Source: Thiobacillus denitrificans
GTDB taxonomy: Bacteria > Pseudomonadota > Gammaproteobacteria > Burkholderiales > Thiobacillaceae
NCBI GenBank assembly: GCA_020723405.1
Contig: DYIY01000004.1
Location: 186,001 to 250,000, forward strand
DNA length: 64,000 nucleotides
Direction of reading: 5' to 3'
Under the pieces are notes generated by a model. That model saw only the letters and a list, made by a program, of their open reading frames with translations, was not told the DNA's origin and did no database searches. Positions 46,567 to 57,515 of this stretch are shown here, piece by piece (position 1 is the first letter of the stretch; the number at the start of each line of letters is the position of its first letter). A program made the translations under genes and the position numbers.

Positions 46567-47595
46567 ATGGACCCCGACTACCGCCAGTTCGTCCCCCTCA
46601 ACAGCCTGTCCGACGAGGCCCTGGGCCGGGCCCTGAGCCAGTCCAGGGAAATCCGCCTGGCCAAGGGCCAGGCCCTGTTCCAGAAGGGCGACGAGGACGA
46701 CCTGAGCTATTACCTGCTTCAGGGAGAGTTCGCCCTGGAGGCGGGGGATGGCTCGCCGCCCCTGGTCATCCGTTCCGGCAGCGAATCGGCCCGCCACCCC
46801 CTGGCCCGCTTGAAACCCCGGCTGTACAGCGGCGTGGCCCAAAAGGATTGCCTGTTGGTCAGCTTTCCCGACGATGATCTGGATGGCGTGGTCGCCCAGG
46901 ATCAGGCCACTTCCTACGAGGTCCAGGAATTCGAGGGGGACGATCCCACCTGGATGTTCCAGTTGCTCAGCAACCCGGCCTTCTCCCGGGTGCCCCCGGC
47001 CAACCTGCACGGCCTGTTCGGCAAGTTCGAGCCCCTGGAGGTGAGCGCTGGACAGGCCCTCATCCGCCAGGGCGAGGCGGGGGACTACTACTACCTGATC
47101 CGGGAAGGGGCGGCCCAGGTCACCCGGGAGGCGGGGGGGGGAAAATCCGTGATTCTGGCCAAGCTGGACGCCGGCCAGGGCTTTGGCGAGGAAGCCCTGA
47201 TTTCCGGGGAACCGCGCAACGCTACGGTGACCATGACCAGCGACGGCCTGCTCATGCGCCTGGCTGCCGACGATTTCCGTGCCCTGCTGCAAAGCCCCCT
47301 GGTCAACCAGGTGGACGTGGCCGAGGCCGCCGGCATGGTGCGCGACAAGGGCGCCCAGCTCATCGACGTGCGCCTGGAGGATGAATTCAAGCAGGGCAGC
47401 CTGAAAGGGGCCATCAACATCCCCCTCTATCTGTTGCGCCTGAAGGCCAACACCCTGCCCAAGGAACGTATCCACATCGTTTTCTGCCAGACCGGCAGCC
47501 GCAGCAGCACCGCCGGGTTCCTGCTGGCCCAGCGGGGTTTCGAGGCCCGGGTGCTGAAGGGGGGGCTGGCCGGCATTCCCCAGGCCGGCGGTTGA
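46567..47595 (+). CDS. Two cyclic-nucleotide-binding domains fused to rhodanese
   Basis: A 342-residue cytosolic protein. A degenerate first cNMP-binding domain (LAKGQALFQKGDEDDLSYYLLQGEFALE) is followed by a better preserved second one (ALIRQGEAGDYYYLIREGAAQV; GFGEEALISGEPRNATV). A rhodanese domain comes last, with the active-site cysteine loop FCQTGSRSSTA. It probably links second-messenger sensing to sulfur transfer or redox signalling; substrate unknown. It follows ubiD after 7 bases. Confidence 0.87.
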   Translation: MDPDYRQFVPLNSLSDEALGRALSQSREIRLAKGQALFQKGDEDDLSYYLLQGEFALEAGDGSPPLVIRSGSESARHPLARLKPRLYSGVAQKDCLLVSFPDDDLDGVVAQDQATSYEVQEFEGDDPTWMFQLLSNPAFSRVPPANLHGLFGKFEPLEVSAGQALIRQGEAGDYYYLIREGAAQVTREAGGGKSVILAKLDAGQGFGEEALISGEPRNATVTMTSDGLLMRLAADDFRALLQSPLVNQVDVAEAAGMVRDKGAQLIDVRLEDEFKQGSLKGAINIPLYLLRLKANTLPKERIHIVFCQTGSRSSTAGFLLAQRGFEARVLKGGLAGIPQAGG

Positions 47596-47661
47596 TGCCG
47601 GGGCTTGGCCGGCCACTTAATAGTTGATTACAATGGTCGGGAATTAACCCAGGAGCCCACC

Positions 47662-48252
47662 ATGTCCCAGGACCTCTTCTCTGCCGCCCAGGGCGGCGAT
47701 CTGGACGGCGTCACCAGCCGGATTTCCGCCGGTGCCGACCCCAACTGGACCGCCGAATCCGGCGACACCCCCCTCATGGCCGCCGCCGGCCAGGGCCATC
47801 TGGCCGTGGTGCAGGCCCTGCTGGCCGCCGGTGCCCGGGTGGATGCCCGGAACGCCGACGAATGGACCGCCCTGTTCAAGGCTGCCTACAACCACGAGCA
47901 GGACTGCGGCTACGCGCCGGTGGTCAAGGCCCTGGTGGACGCGGGGGCCGACGTGAACGCCCGCATCTTCTACGGCCTCACCCCCCTCATGCTGGCCGCC
48001 GGGGCCGGTGAGGCAGCGGTCTGCGAGGTGCTTCTGGAGGCCGGCGCCGACGTGAAGGCTGCCAACGACGGAGGCCGCACGGCCCTGGCCATGGCCAAGG
48101 AGCGCTTCTTCGTGGACGTGATCAATCTGCTTCACGAAGCCGAGGGCTTCGTCATGGAAACCGAGGGCGGCGGCAGTTGTGCCAGCGGCCGCAAGGGCCC
48201 GGCCGGAGATGGCGCGCAAGTGGTGAACTTCATGAAGCGGCCCATGCACTGA
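47662..48252 (+). CDS. Ankyrin-repeat protein
   Basis: A 196-residue protein with four ankyrin repeats (GDTPLMAAAGQGHLAVVQALLAAGA; DEWTALFKAAY; GLTPLMLAAGAGEAAVCEVLLEAGA; GRTALAMAKERFF). The ATG at 47662 has AGGAG in front; a longer frame from 47605 lacks one. The partner protein is unknown. Confidence 0.85.
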   Translation: MSQDLFSAAQGGDLDGVTSRISAGADPNWTAESGDTPLMAAAGQGHLAVVQALLAAGARVDARNADEWTALFKAAYNHEQDCGYAPVVKALVDAGADVNARIFYGLTPLMLAAGAGEAAVCEVLLEAGADVKAANDGGRTALAMAKERFFVDVINLLHEAEGFVMETEGGGSCASGRKGPAGDGAQVVNFMKRPMH

Positions 48253-48451
48253 GGAAGGGTCCGCAGCGCAACAAAGCTTGAGTTCCATGGCTCTCGCCGG
48301 GCACCAGGACGTTGCATGGCGTGCCCCCGATCAACGCCACCCATTGGTTGACCGTTCCCGGAGCCGACATCGTCGATCACCAGGGGGCAGATCAGGGGGA
48401 TGGGACCGGTAAACCGCCGTTTCCAGGTCCACCTGGGGCATCAAGGATGAA

Positions 48452-48482
48452 CGAAGGCCGCTTTCGCGGCCTTCGTCCTTTT
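48452..48482 (+). terminator. Terminator after the ankyrin gene
   Basis: CGAAGGCCGC-TTTC-GCGGCCTTCG, a 10-bp stem followed by TCCTTTT, at the convergence with the penicillin-binding protein gene. The 200 bases before it (48253-48451) contain no gene that I can support. Confidence 0.8.
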
Positions 48483-51400
48483 CAGCGCATGAAATCCCAG
48501 CCCTCGCCCACGGGGGAACTGCTGGGCCCCACCTTCTTCTGGGAATGGGGCTGGGCCCGGGGCGGCGGTGCGGGTGGCGGTGGAGGCGGATCGGGCTTGT
48601 CCACGGGGGGCGGCGGCGGGGCCGGGGGCGGTTCCTCCTCCACTGCCATGGGCTTGCTGGGTGGAATGGGCTTGGGTTTGACGGGGGGTGGGGCGGGTTT
48701 GCCGCTCGGCGGCTTGGCCAAGGGCGGCTTCGTCCCCGGGGGAGGCGGGGCAGCGGGGGGGGCGGGTTTGCCCGGGACAACCTGTTCGGGCACGGGGGGG
48801 ACGGCGGCCCCCGGGGGCAGGGGAGCCACCTTGGGGGGTTCGCCCACGGGTATCAGGGCTTCGGCGTCGAAGGAACGGGACAGTTCCTCCCAACTGGGCT
48901 CGGGACGCTCGCTGCCGAGCACCAGGCCCCGCAGGGCGGGCTCCATGTCCTTGACGATCTGCACCGCGATGGCGCTGGTGAAGTGGTAGTCCCCCGCCGC
49001 CTCGCCCGGCACGAACACGGTCATGACCCCGAAGAAGCGGCTGCCCAGGTAGAAGGCGAAGGTGGCGGTACGGTTCATGACCTTCGATTCCAGCACCTGG
49101 CCGCTGGCTGAGTAGACTTCGAAGCGGTGGTCGCCGGTACCGGTCTTGCCGCCGATGGGCAGGTGGGTGCCGTCGCCCAGGGGGAAGGCTTCCCGCAGCC
49201 GGCGGGCCGTGCCTTCCTGGACCACGTTGAGCAGGGCCTTGCGCACCACTTCGGAGACTTCGCTCTGGAAGATGCGGGTGGCCTCGGGCCGTTGCCGCTT
49301 GAGTTGGGTGTGGTAGGGGGTGCCTTCGCCGAATTCCAGGCGGGTAAGGGTGATGGGCGGCAACTTGACGCCGTCGTTGAGGATCACGCCCATCAGTTCC
49401 GCCAGAGCGGCGGGGCGGTCGGCGGAGGAGCCGATGGCGGTGGCGTAGGAAGGCACCAGACTGCCGAAGGGGTACCCCAGCTTGCGCCAGCGCTTGTGGA
49501 TCTCCTGGAAGGCTTCGATCTCCAGCAGAGAGAGGATGCGGATGTCCTGGGCATTCTTGTGGCTGGTGTTGATGAGCCAGTCGTACACCTCCACCCGTTC
49601 CTTTTCACTGGCCTTGGTGATCTCGTTCCATCCGGCCTGGGGATGGGCGCGCAGATAGGCCACCAGCCAGAGTTCCAGGGGGTGGATCTGGGCGATGTAG
49701 CCCCGGTCGGAAAGGTTGAACTTGTCCGGACCGTAGGTTTCGTAGAGGTATTGGTAGTCTCCCTCGTCCAGGCTGGCCGGGTTGTTGAGCCGCTGCTTCA
49801 GGAAAGCCGTGAAGGCGGCCACGTCGGCCCGGGGTTCCAGATAGCGGAACACGGCGGCCAGGCGCTTGGGGTTGGCGGTCAGGTGGTTGAGCAGGGCGGC
49901 GCTGGCCTCATCAGCCTTGAGGCCCTTGTATTTCTTGTTGAAACGGGCCAGGTAGGCCTTGCCTTCCTTGTCGGCGAACCGCTTCAGATAGGTCTCCCGG
50001 CGGGGGTCGCCGGCATCGGACAATATCTGCGCGGCCCCCTTGGGGTCCCGGTACATGAAGTGGCGGACGATGTCGCGCATGAGGCGGATGAAGGGCAGGT
50101 TCACCGAATTGCGGGTGGCTTCCCACATGTCCATGACCTTGTGGTCGTCCTCCCGATGGAAGTTGGCGAACTTGTGCACGCCGCCGCCGGTGAAGAAGGA
50201 CTCCTCCGGGCTGGCCGAGTAGCTACGCGACATGGCCGCTTCCAGCATGGGGGTGAGGGACTTGTCCTGGCTGCCGGCCAGGTAGTTGACGACCCAGCGC
50301 AGGAGCAGGTCCTTGTCGGCCACCTTCACCTGGAGCAGCTTGGCCCGGGGCAGGTCCTTGTATTGCTCGCGCAGTTCCGCCACCAGTTGCAGGTAGGTGA
50401 TGAGGGTGCGCAGCTTGGCCGAGGAGCCCATGTCCAGCTTGGCGCCCTTGTTGATGTCGAAGGGCTGGTTCAGGTTGTCGGCCTGGACCCGCAGCAGAGC
50501 GCCGTCCTCGGTGTTTTCGTAGAGGGTGAAGCTGTAGATGGGCTTGGACAGGTCGTTGTCCAGTTCCAGCAGGTAGGGCCCGTACAGGCCGGCGGCCTCC
50601 ACCACCAGGGGATCGGAAAGGCGGCGCAGGAAGGCGGAGACGGCCCGCTGGGTGGGGGCGTGGAGGGTGGCGCTGGCCTTCAGGTCCAGCCGGTCCAGAT
50701 CGTAGAGGCGCTCCACCCCCAGGCGGCCGGACAGTTCCACCCGCAGGGCATTGGCCGCCTTGTTTTCGGCAAATTCCAGCTTGCCGGCCTTGCCGTTGGT
50801 GTGGAAGACGATGCGCTCCTTCAGTGCGGCATCGCGGAACTGGGGGGTGATGACCTTGGCGTCGGCCAGCAGGCGCAGGTACACGTCGGCATGGGCATCC
50901 AGTTGCTGGCGGCCGGACAACAGGTAGAAGGAAGGCTTGCGCTGGGAGATGAGCAGGCCCAGCACGTGTTTGTAGGCCCGGGCCGCCTCGGGGGTGGGCT
51001 GGGGCGCCCGCAACAACTGATTGACCCGCTCGAATTCCAGTCCGTACCAGGCATGCAGCGCGTCGCCCACGCCGTAGACTTCACCGAAGCCCGGGGCCGC
51101 CGCCAGGGGCACGGTGTTCAGGTAGTCCAGGACGATGCGCTTACGGGTATCCAGGGTCTTGGGCCCGTCCAGGTAGGCCCGGATGGAGGCCGAGGCCATC
51201 TGGGTCAGCTTGTCCGTGGCGGTCATGGTGAGGCCATCGGGGGAATGGCGGTATTTCTCGATCTGGGTGGCCAGGGTGGAACCGCCGGGCACATTGCGCG
51301 ACGGGTCGATGGCCTGGAGCATCTTCTCCAGCACGGCCTGGCCCAGGCGGTCCCACTCCACCGCCGGATTGCGCTGGGGATGGTTGGGGTCCAGCAACTC

Positions 51401-51925
51401 CCGGTTCTCGATGAACAACAGGGTGTTGGCCACCACCGCCGGCACGCTGGCGAAGTCCGGATAGGCCTGCTGGGGATGGCGGGCCGAGAACATGCTGTCA
51501 CCCCGGCAATCCAGCAGATCCAGGCCGGCTACGGATTTCTCGGCGTAGGGCAGGAACAGGCCGAAGTCGTGCATGCGCGCCATGTCGGGGGACAAGCGGG
51601 CCTGGCGGGTGACCTCGAAGCCCTGTTCCTTGAGGCGCCGGAGGGTTTCGGGCAAGCCTACATAGCCCAGGCGGATGTCGTAGGGGCCGGCCACGGGTAC
51701 GCGGAATTCCGGGTTTTCGCCCTCCTCCACCTGGAAGGTCAGCCGCTTGCCGTAGCCCGCCAGGACAAAAGCCTGGAAGGGTGAGGCGATGAGCTCGTAG
51801 GCGGCGATGAGGGCACCGACGATCACCGCGAAGAGCAGCAAAAACCAGGGCCAGACGCGGCGCTTGCGGGGGGGAAGGTGGTGGGGCTTGGGCGCCGGAT
51901 TGGGCGTGGGTTCTTGAGCGGTCAT
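48482..51925 (-). CDS. Large class A penicillin-binding protein
   Basis: A 1,147-residue bifunctional peptidoglycan synthase. It has a cytoplasmic proline-rich start, a membrane helix at about residues 24-44, and a divergent glycosyltransferase domain (FIENRELLDPNHPQRNPAVEW; VPGGSTLATQIEKYRHS) near residues 165-330. The transpeptidase has SSAK (S501 to K504) and KTGT (K927). An extra helical stretch lies between these, so the transpeptidase motifs are unusually far apart (>400 residues). The C-terminus is a 110-residue proline-rich tail. The first GT motif departs from the usual EDXXFXXHXG, so polymerase activity is uncertain. Confidence 0.85.
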   Translation of the reverse strand: MTAQEPTPNPAPKPHHLPPRKRRVWPWFLLLFAVIVGALIAAYELIASPFQAFVLAGYGKRLTFQVEEGENPEFRVPVAGPYDIRLGYVGLPETLRRLKEQGFEVTRQARLSPDMARMHDFGLFLPYAEKSVAGLDLLDCRGDSMFSARHPQQAYPDFASVPAVVANTLLFIENRELLDPNHPQRNPAVEWDRLGQAVLEKMLQAIDPSRNVPGGSTLATQIEKYRHSPDGLTMTATDKLTQMASASIRAYLDGPKTLDTRKRIVLDYLNTVPLAAAPGFGEVYGVGDALHAWYGLEFERVNQLLRAPQPTPEAARAYKHVLGLLISQRKPSFYLLSGRQQLDAHADVYLRLLADAKVITPQFRDAALKERIVFHTNGKAGKLEFAENKAANALRVELSGRLGVERLYDLDRLDLKASATLHAPTQRAVSAFLRRLSDPLVVEAAGLYGPYLLELDNDLSKPIYSFTLYENTEDGALLRVQADNLNQPFDINKGAKLDMGSSAKLRTLITYLQLVAELREQYKDLPRAKLLQVKVADKDLLLRWVVNYLAGSQDKSLTPMLEAAMSRSYSASPEESFFTGGGVHKFANFHREDDHKVMDMWEATRNSVNLPFIRLMRDIVRHFMYRDPKGAAQILSDAGDPRRETYLKRFADKEGKAYLARFNKKYKGLKADEASAALLNHLTANPKRLAAVFRYLEPRADVAAFTAFLKQRLNNPASLDEGDYQYLYETYGPDKFNLSDRGYIAQIHPLELWLVAYLRAHPQAGWNEITKASEKERVEVYDWLINTSHKNAQDIRILSLLEIEAFQEIHKRWRKLGYPFGSLVPSYATAIGSSADRPAALAELMGVILNDGVKLPPITLTRLEFGEGTPYHTQLKRQRPEATRIFQSEVSEVVRKALLNVVQEGTARRLREAFPLGDGTHLPIGGKTGTGDHRFEVYSASGQVLESKVMNRTATFAFYLGSRFFGVMTVFVPGEAAGDYHFTSAIAVQIVKDMEPALRGLVLGSERPEPSWEELSRSFDAEALIPVGEPPKVAPLPPGAAVPPVPEQVVPGKPAPPAAPPPPGTKPPLAKPPSGKPAPPPVKPKPIPPSKPMAVEEEPPPAPPPPPVDKPDPPPPPPAPPPRAQPHSQKKVGPSSSPVGEGWDFMR

Positions 51926-51961
51926 TGTTTGTTATGTCGGTGCAACGGGGCCGTGCTCGGT

Positions 51962-52882
51962 TCAGGCCGGGCCGGACTCCCCCAGCCAGTCCCGGGGGCG
52001 CAGGAAGTCCGTGTAGAGCCGGGCCTCTTCCGTGCCGGGTTCGGGATGCCAGTCATAGCGCCACTTCACCACGGGGGGCATGGACATGAGGATGGATTCG
52101 GTGCGCCCACCGGATTGCAGGCCGAACAGGGTGCCCCGGTCGAACACCAGGTTGAACTCCACGTAGCGGCCCCGCCGGTAGGCCTGGAAGTCCCGTTCCC
52201 GCTCGCCATAGGGCAGCTCTGCCCGGCGCTCCAGGACGGGCAGGTAGGCGGCCACGAAATGATCCCCCACGGATTCGGTGAGGTTGAAGCAGCGCTCGAA
52301 GCCCCCCTCGGACAGGTCGTCGAAGAAGATGCCGCCCACGCCCCGGGGCTCGTTGCGGTGCTTGAGGAAGAAATACTCGTCGCACCATTTCTTGTAGCGG
52401 GGGTAGAGGTCCGCGCCGAAGGGATCCAGGGACTTGCGGCAGGTGGCGTGAAAATGCACCGCATCTTCCTCGAACCCGTAGTAGGGGGTGAGATCCATGC
52501 CGCCACCGAACCACCAGACCGCTTCCTCGCCAGCCTCCCGGGGATGGGCCACGAAAAAGCGCACGTTCATGTGGCTGGTGGGGGCGTAGGGGTTGCGTGG
52601 GTGCATGACCAGGGAAACGCCCATGGCCTCCCAGCGGCGGCCGGCCAGTTCCGGACGGTGGGCCGAGGCGGACGGGGGCAGTTTCTGGCCCATGACGTGG
52701 GAGAAGTTGACGCCGCCCCGCTCCAGCACGTTGCCCTCTTCCACCAGGCAGGACAGGCCGCCCCCCCCTTCCGGCCGCTGCCAGCCGTCCCGGCGGAAGG
52801 TCTTGCCGTCCACCTGTTCCATGCGTTCGACGATGAATTCCTGGAGTTCCTGGAGAAAGGCCTTGACGCGTTCTGTGTTCAT
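51962..52882 (-). CDS. hemF: Oxygen-dependent coproporphyrinogen III oxidase
   Basis: A 306-residue haem biosynthesis enzyme. Conserved segments are [54 protein letters not shown] and [21 protein letters not shown]. It converts coproporphyrinogen III to protoporphyrinogen IX with O2, so the organism makes haem aerobically. Confidence 0.97.
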   Translation of the reverse strand: MNTERVKAFLQELQEFIVERMEQVDGKTFRRDGWQRPEGGGGLSCLVEEGNVLERGGVNFSHVMGQKLPPSASAHRPELAGRRWEAMGVSLVMHPRNPYAPTSHMNVRFFVAHPREAGEEAVWWFGGGMDLTPYYGFEEDAVHFHATCRKSLDPFGADLYPRYKKWCDEYFFLKHRNEPRGVGGIFFDDLSEGGFERCFNLTESVGDHFVAAYLPVLERRAELPYGERERDFQAYRRGRYVEFNLVFDRGTLFGLQSGGRTESILMSMPPVVKWRYDWHPEPGTEEARLYTDFLRPRDWLGESGPA

Positions 52883-52940
52883 GAACTGGTGGCGATGGGC
52901 AAACGCCGGGATTCTACCAGCGGCAGACCGCCCAGGGCCC

Positions 52941-53591
52941 TTAACCCCACAGGCTCAAGGGGGGATCCAGAATCACCGCGCGCAGGATGTCGCCCCGGCT
53001 GACGAAGCCCACCAGGGCCCGGGTCTCGTTGACCACGGGCACCCCGGGCAGGTGGAATTCCAGCATGGCCCGGGCAATGCGGCGGATGTCGGTGACCGGA
53101 TCGGCGCAGATGACCGGAGAGATCATCACATCGGCCACGTGGTGGCGCAGGGGGGTGCGGGCTTCCCGCCGTTCCAGGTTGAAGGTGGTGAGCAGATCCC
53201 TTTCCACCACCAGGCCCACCAGATGATGGCCGGCGTCCAGCACCGGTGCCTGGCGTACTCCCCGGGCCAACAAGGTGCGCCAGGCGGCGGCGGCGGGCTG
53301 GTCCACTTCCAGGGCCAATACTTCCCGGGTCATGAGCTGGTAGGCATGGTAGATGGGACCCCGCTCCTGCTCCAGTTGCAGCATTTCCCGATAGGCCTGG
53401 GCAGCGGCCTCGTAGCCGCCGTGGCCTGCTGCCGGACGCCCTTCCACCCGGGCGACGAAGGTGGGCAGAGGCTCTTCGCCTTCCCGGGCGATGCCCCGGC
53501 TGTGCCGGGCGCCGCTCACGCCGGCCAGTGAACCCAGTTCTTCAAGGGTGCCGCGGAAATTCTGTCCAGCCAGACCGTAGAGGGAGAACAT
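52941..53591 (-). CDS. CBS-domain-pair protein
   Basis: A 216-residue protein. The N-terminal 85 residues are basic and unstructured, followed by two CBS domains ([25 protein letters not shown] and the segment around [20 protein letters not shown]) resembling the CBS half of HPP-type membrane proteins. Such pairs sense adenine nucleotides. It is encoded between the purine genes and hemF in the same direction; role unknown. Confidence 0.82.
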   Translation of the reverse strand: MFSLYGLAGQNFRGTLEELGSLAGVSGARHSRGIAREGEEPLPTFVARVEGRPAAGHGGYEAAAQAYREMLQLEQERGPIYHAYQLMTREVLALEVDQPAAAAWRTLLARGVRQAPVLDAGHHLVGLVVERDLLTTFNLERREARTPLRHHVADVMISPVICADPVTDIRRIARAMLEFHLPGVPVVNETRALVGFVSRGDILRAVILDPPLSLWG

Positions 53592-53669
53592 GGGGCGCCT
53601 CCGGTGGATTTTCGCGCCAGCATAAACCGCCCCCCGGCCGGGGCCAAGGACTGGGACCGGAGCGCGCCA

Positions 53670-54224
53670 TCAGGGCCGCAGCACGCCGCCGTCCAGGGGG
53701 TCCAGGATGGTGGAGGGCCGGCGCCGGTTGCCCACCCGGCCGGGCAAGACCAGCACCTTGGCGCCAAACTGGCGCCGGCACTCGGCTGCCGTGCGGATGG
53801 GCCGTCGGCCGCTCTTGTTGGCACTGGTGGACACCAGGGCCAGGCCCAGGTGGCCGCACAGGCGGGCCGTATAGGGGTGGGCGGTGACCCGCACCGCCAG
53901 CTTGGGGTGGCGCCCGGTGAGCCAGCGGGGGCAGCGGCGGGAACGGGGCAGCAGCAGGGTGTTGGGACCGGGCCACCATTGGCCGAGCCGTTCCCGCAGG
54001 CTCTTTTCCAGGGGCGCCAGGTAGTAGCGGAACTGGCACTTGTCCGAGCCCACCAGCAACACCCCCTTGGCCCGGGGCCGGCCCTTGAGACGCAGGATGC
54101 GGGCCACCGCCCGGGCGTTGCGCGGATCGCAGCCCAGCCCGTAGCAGGATTCGGTGGGATAGGCGATGACCCCGCCCCGCCCCAGGAAGGCGCGGATGCG
54201 CCGGATGTCGGGCAGTGGGGTCAT
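53670..54224 (-). CDS. tsaC: TsaC/Sua5/YrdC-family threonylcarbamoyl-AMP synthase
   Basis: A 184-residue YrdC-fold protein. GGVIAYPTESCYGLGCDP, the K/R-rich LKGRPRAKG segment and LVSTSANKSGRRP match TsaC, which makes threonylcarbamoyl-AMP for the t6A modification of tRNA. It lies 6 bases after purD in one operon. Confidence 0.9.
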   Translation of the reverse strand: MTPLPDIRRIRAFLGRGGVIAYPTESCYGLGCDPRNARAVARILRLKGRPRAKGVLLVGSDKCQFRYYLAPLEKSLRERLGQWWPGPNTLLLPRSRRCPRWLTGRHPKLAVRVTAHPYTARLCGHLGLALVSTSANKSGRRPIRTAAECRRQFGAKVLVLPGRVGNRRRPSTILDPLDGGVLRP

Positions 54225-54230
54225 GGCCGG

Positions 54231-55508
54231 CTACTTCTTCTTGCGCTGGATGGCCCGCCAGCCGATGTCCCGGCGCATCTGCCGGCCGGCGAAGTCGATG
54301 CCTTCCGCCTCTTCGTAGGCCCGGGTCTGGGCGATCTTCACCGTGTCGCCCAGGGCGGTGACGCACAGCACCCGGCCGCCGGCGGTGACCACCTGGTCGT
54401 CCTGGATGGCGGTGCCGGCGTGGAACACGTGGAAGTCCTCGCCGCCGGGCCCCAGACCGGTGATGGCGTCGCCCTTGCGCGGGTTGTCCGGATAGCCGGC
54501 GGCGGCCATGACCACGCCCAGGGCGCAGCGCCGGTCCCACTCGGCTTCCACCTGGTCCAGGCGGCCGTCCACGGCGGCTTCCAGCAGCAGGGTGAGGTCG
54601 GACTTGAGGCGCATCATGATGGGCTGGGTCTCGGGGTCGCCCATGCGGCAGTTGAATTCCAGCACCCCCAGCTTGCCCCGGGGGCCGATCATCAGGCCCG
54701 CGTAGAGGAAGCCGGTATAGGGCGTGCCCTCGGCCTTCATGCCGGCCACCACGGGACGGATCACTTCCCGCATGACCTTGGCGTGGATCTCCGGGGTGAC
54801 CACCGGGGCCGGGGAATAGGCCCCCATGCCGCCGGTGTTGGGGCCTTCGTCCTTGTCCAGGAGGCGCTTGTGGTCCTGGCTGGTGGCCAGAGGCAGCACG
54901 TGCTCCCCGTCCACCATGACGATGAAGCTGGCCTCTTCCCCCACCAGGCATTCCTCGATGACCACCCGGTGGCCCGCCTCGCCCATGCTGTTGCCGGACA
55001 ACATGGCGTCCACGGCGGCATGGGCTTCCTCGGCCGTGGCGGCCACCACCACGCCCTTGCCGGCGGCCAGGCCGTCGGCCTTGACCACGATGGGGGCGCC
55101 CTGGGCGTCGATGTAGGCGTGGGCCGCGGCGGCGTCGGTGAAGGTGCCGAAGGCGGCCGTGGGAATCTGGTGCCGGGCCATGAACTGCTTGGCGAAGTCC
55201 TTGGAGCTTTCCAGTTGGGCGGCGGCCTGCACCGGGCCGAAGATCTTCAGGCCGGCGGCCCGGAACGCATCCACCACGCCCGCCGCCAGGGGCGCCTCGG
55301 GACCCACCACGGTGAGTTGGATTCCCTCAGTGCGGGCGAAGTCCACCAAGTCGGCCACCGCCGTGATGGCCACGTTTTCCACGCCCTCCTCCCGGGCGGT
55401 GCCGCCATTGCCGGGGGCCACGAACACTTTCTGCACCCGGGGGGCCTGCTTGAGGCGCCAGGCCAGGGCGTGTTCCCGCCCGCCGGAACCGATGACCAGT
55501 ATTTTCAT
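54231..55508 (-). CDS. purD: Phosphoribosylamine-glycine ligase
   Basis: A 425-residue ATP-grasp enzyme catalysing the second step of purine synthesis. [19 protein letters not shown] opens the protein; [17 protein letters not shown] and [11 protein letters not shown] are family motifs. It is downstream of purH, as commonly seen. Confidence 0.97.
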   Translation of the reverse strand: MKILVIGSGGREHALAWRLKQAPRVQKVFVAPGNGGTAREEGVENVAITAVADLVDFARTEGIQLTVVGPEAPLAAGVVDAFRAAGLKIFGPVQAAAQLESSKDFAKQFMARHQIPTAAFGTFTDAAAAHAYIDAQGAPIVVKADGLAAGKGVVVAATAEEAHAAVDAMLSGNSMGEAGHRVVIEECLVGEEASFIVMVDGEHVLPLATSQDHKRLLDKDEGPNTGGMGAYSPAPVVTPEIHAKVMREVIRPVVAGMKAEGTPYTGFLYAGLMIGPRGKLGVLEFNCRMGDPETQPIMMRLKSDLTLLLEAAVDGRLDQVEAEWDRRCALGVVMAAAGYPDNPRKGDAITGLGPGGEDFHVFHAGTAIQDDQVVTAGGRVLCVTALGDTVKIAQTRAYEEAEGIDFAGRQMRRDIGWRAIQRKKK

Positions 55509-55549
55509 AATCGCTATAGCGTCGGATCTGAGAAAGAGGCGCCGATTTT

Positions 55550-55582
55550 ACTCCTCACCTCTCGCTCCTCACCCCTCACCGA
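55550..55582. repeat. CTCCTCAC-type intergenic repeat between purD and purH
   Basis: The purD-purH gap contains repeated CTCCTCACC units (CTCCTCACCTCTCGCTCCTC...). The same motif family forms the inverted repeat between purH and fis, which suggests a dispersed intergenic element. Confidence 0.6.
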
Positions 55583-55584
55583 TT

Positions 55585-57138
<1,554 letters not shown>

Positions 57139-57156
57139 AGGGCGGGCAGGAGTGAG

Positions 57157-57249
57157 AAGTGAGGAGTGGGGGGTGAGGAGTCAAAGGCGACGAGCGGGGC
57201 AAAGCGGCGCGGGTTTGTCCCCTCGCCCCTCACCCCTGACTCCTCACTT
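57157..57249. repeat. Long inverted repeat between purH and fis
   Basis: AAGTGAGGAGT (57157-57167) and ACTCCTCACTT (57239-57249) are perfect 11-base arms, and GGTGAGG/CCTCACC copies continue inwards. The right arm overlaps the last bases of fis. It could form a stem in the fis-purH transcript. It belongs to the same motif family as 55550-55582. Confidence 0.7.
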
Positions 57250-57489
57250 GATTCCATGTTGCTGCATCTTCTTGCGCAGGGTGTTGCGGTTGATGCCCAG
57301 CCATTCGGCGGCCCGGCTCTGGTTGCTGCCGGAACGGTCCAGGATCACTTCCAGCAGGGGGCGTTCCACGCAGTTGAGCACCATCTCGTAGATGCCCGCC
57401 GGCGGTTCCCCGTCCAGGTCCTTGAAATACTGTTCCAGCTCGCGACGGACGCACGCGGCCAGTTCGCTTTCGTTGAAATGAGTCTCCAT
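57244..57489 (-). CDS. fis: Fis-family DNA-binding protein
   Basis: An 81-residue protein with the C-terminal helix-turn-helix SNQSRAAEWLGINRNTLRKKM and the N-terminal dimerisation helix. Downstream of dusB, as in enterobacteria, this is Fis, a nucleoid protein. The ATG at 57489 is preferred to the GTG one codon earlier. Confidence 0.95.
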   Translation of the reverse strand: METHFNESELAACVRRELEQYFKDLDGEPPAGIYEMVLNCVERPLLEVILDRSGSNQSRAAEWLGINRNTLRKKMQQHGIK

Positions 57490-57515
57490 CACTGCCTTGT
57501 TGTGTGAATGTATGT

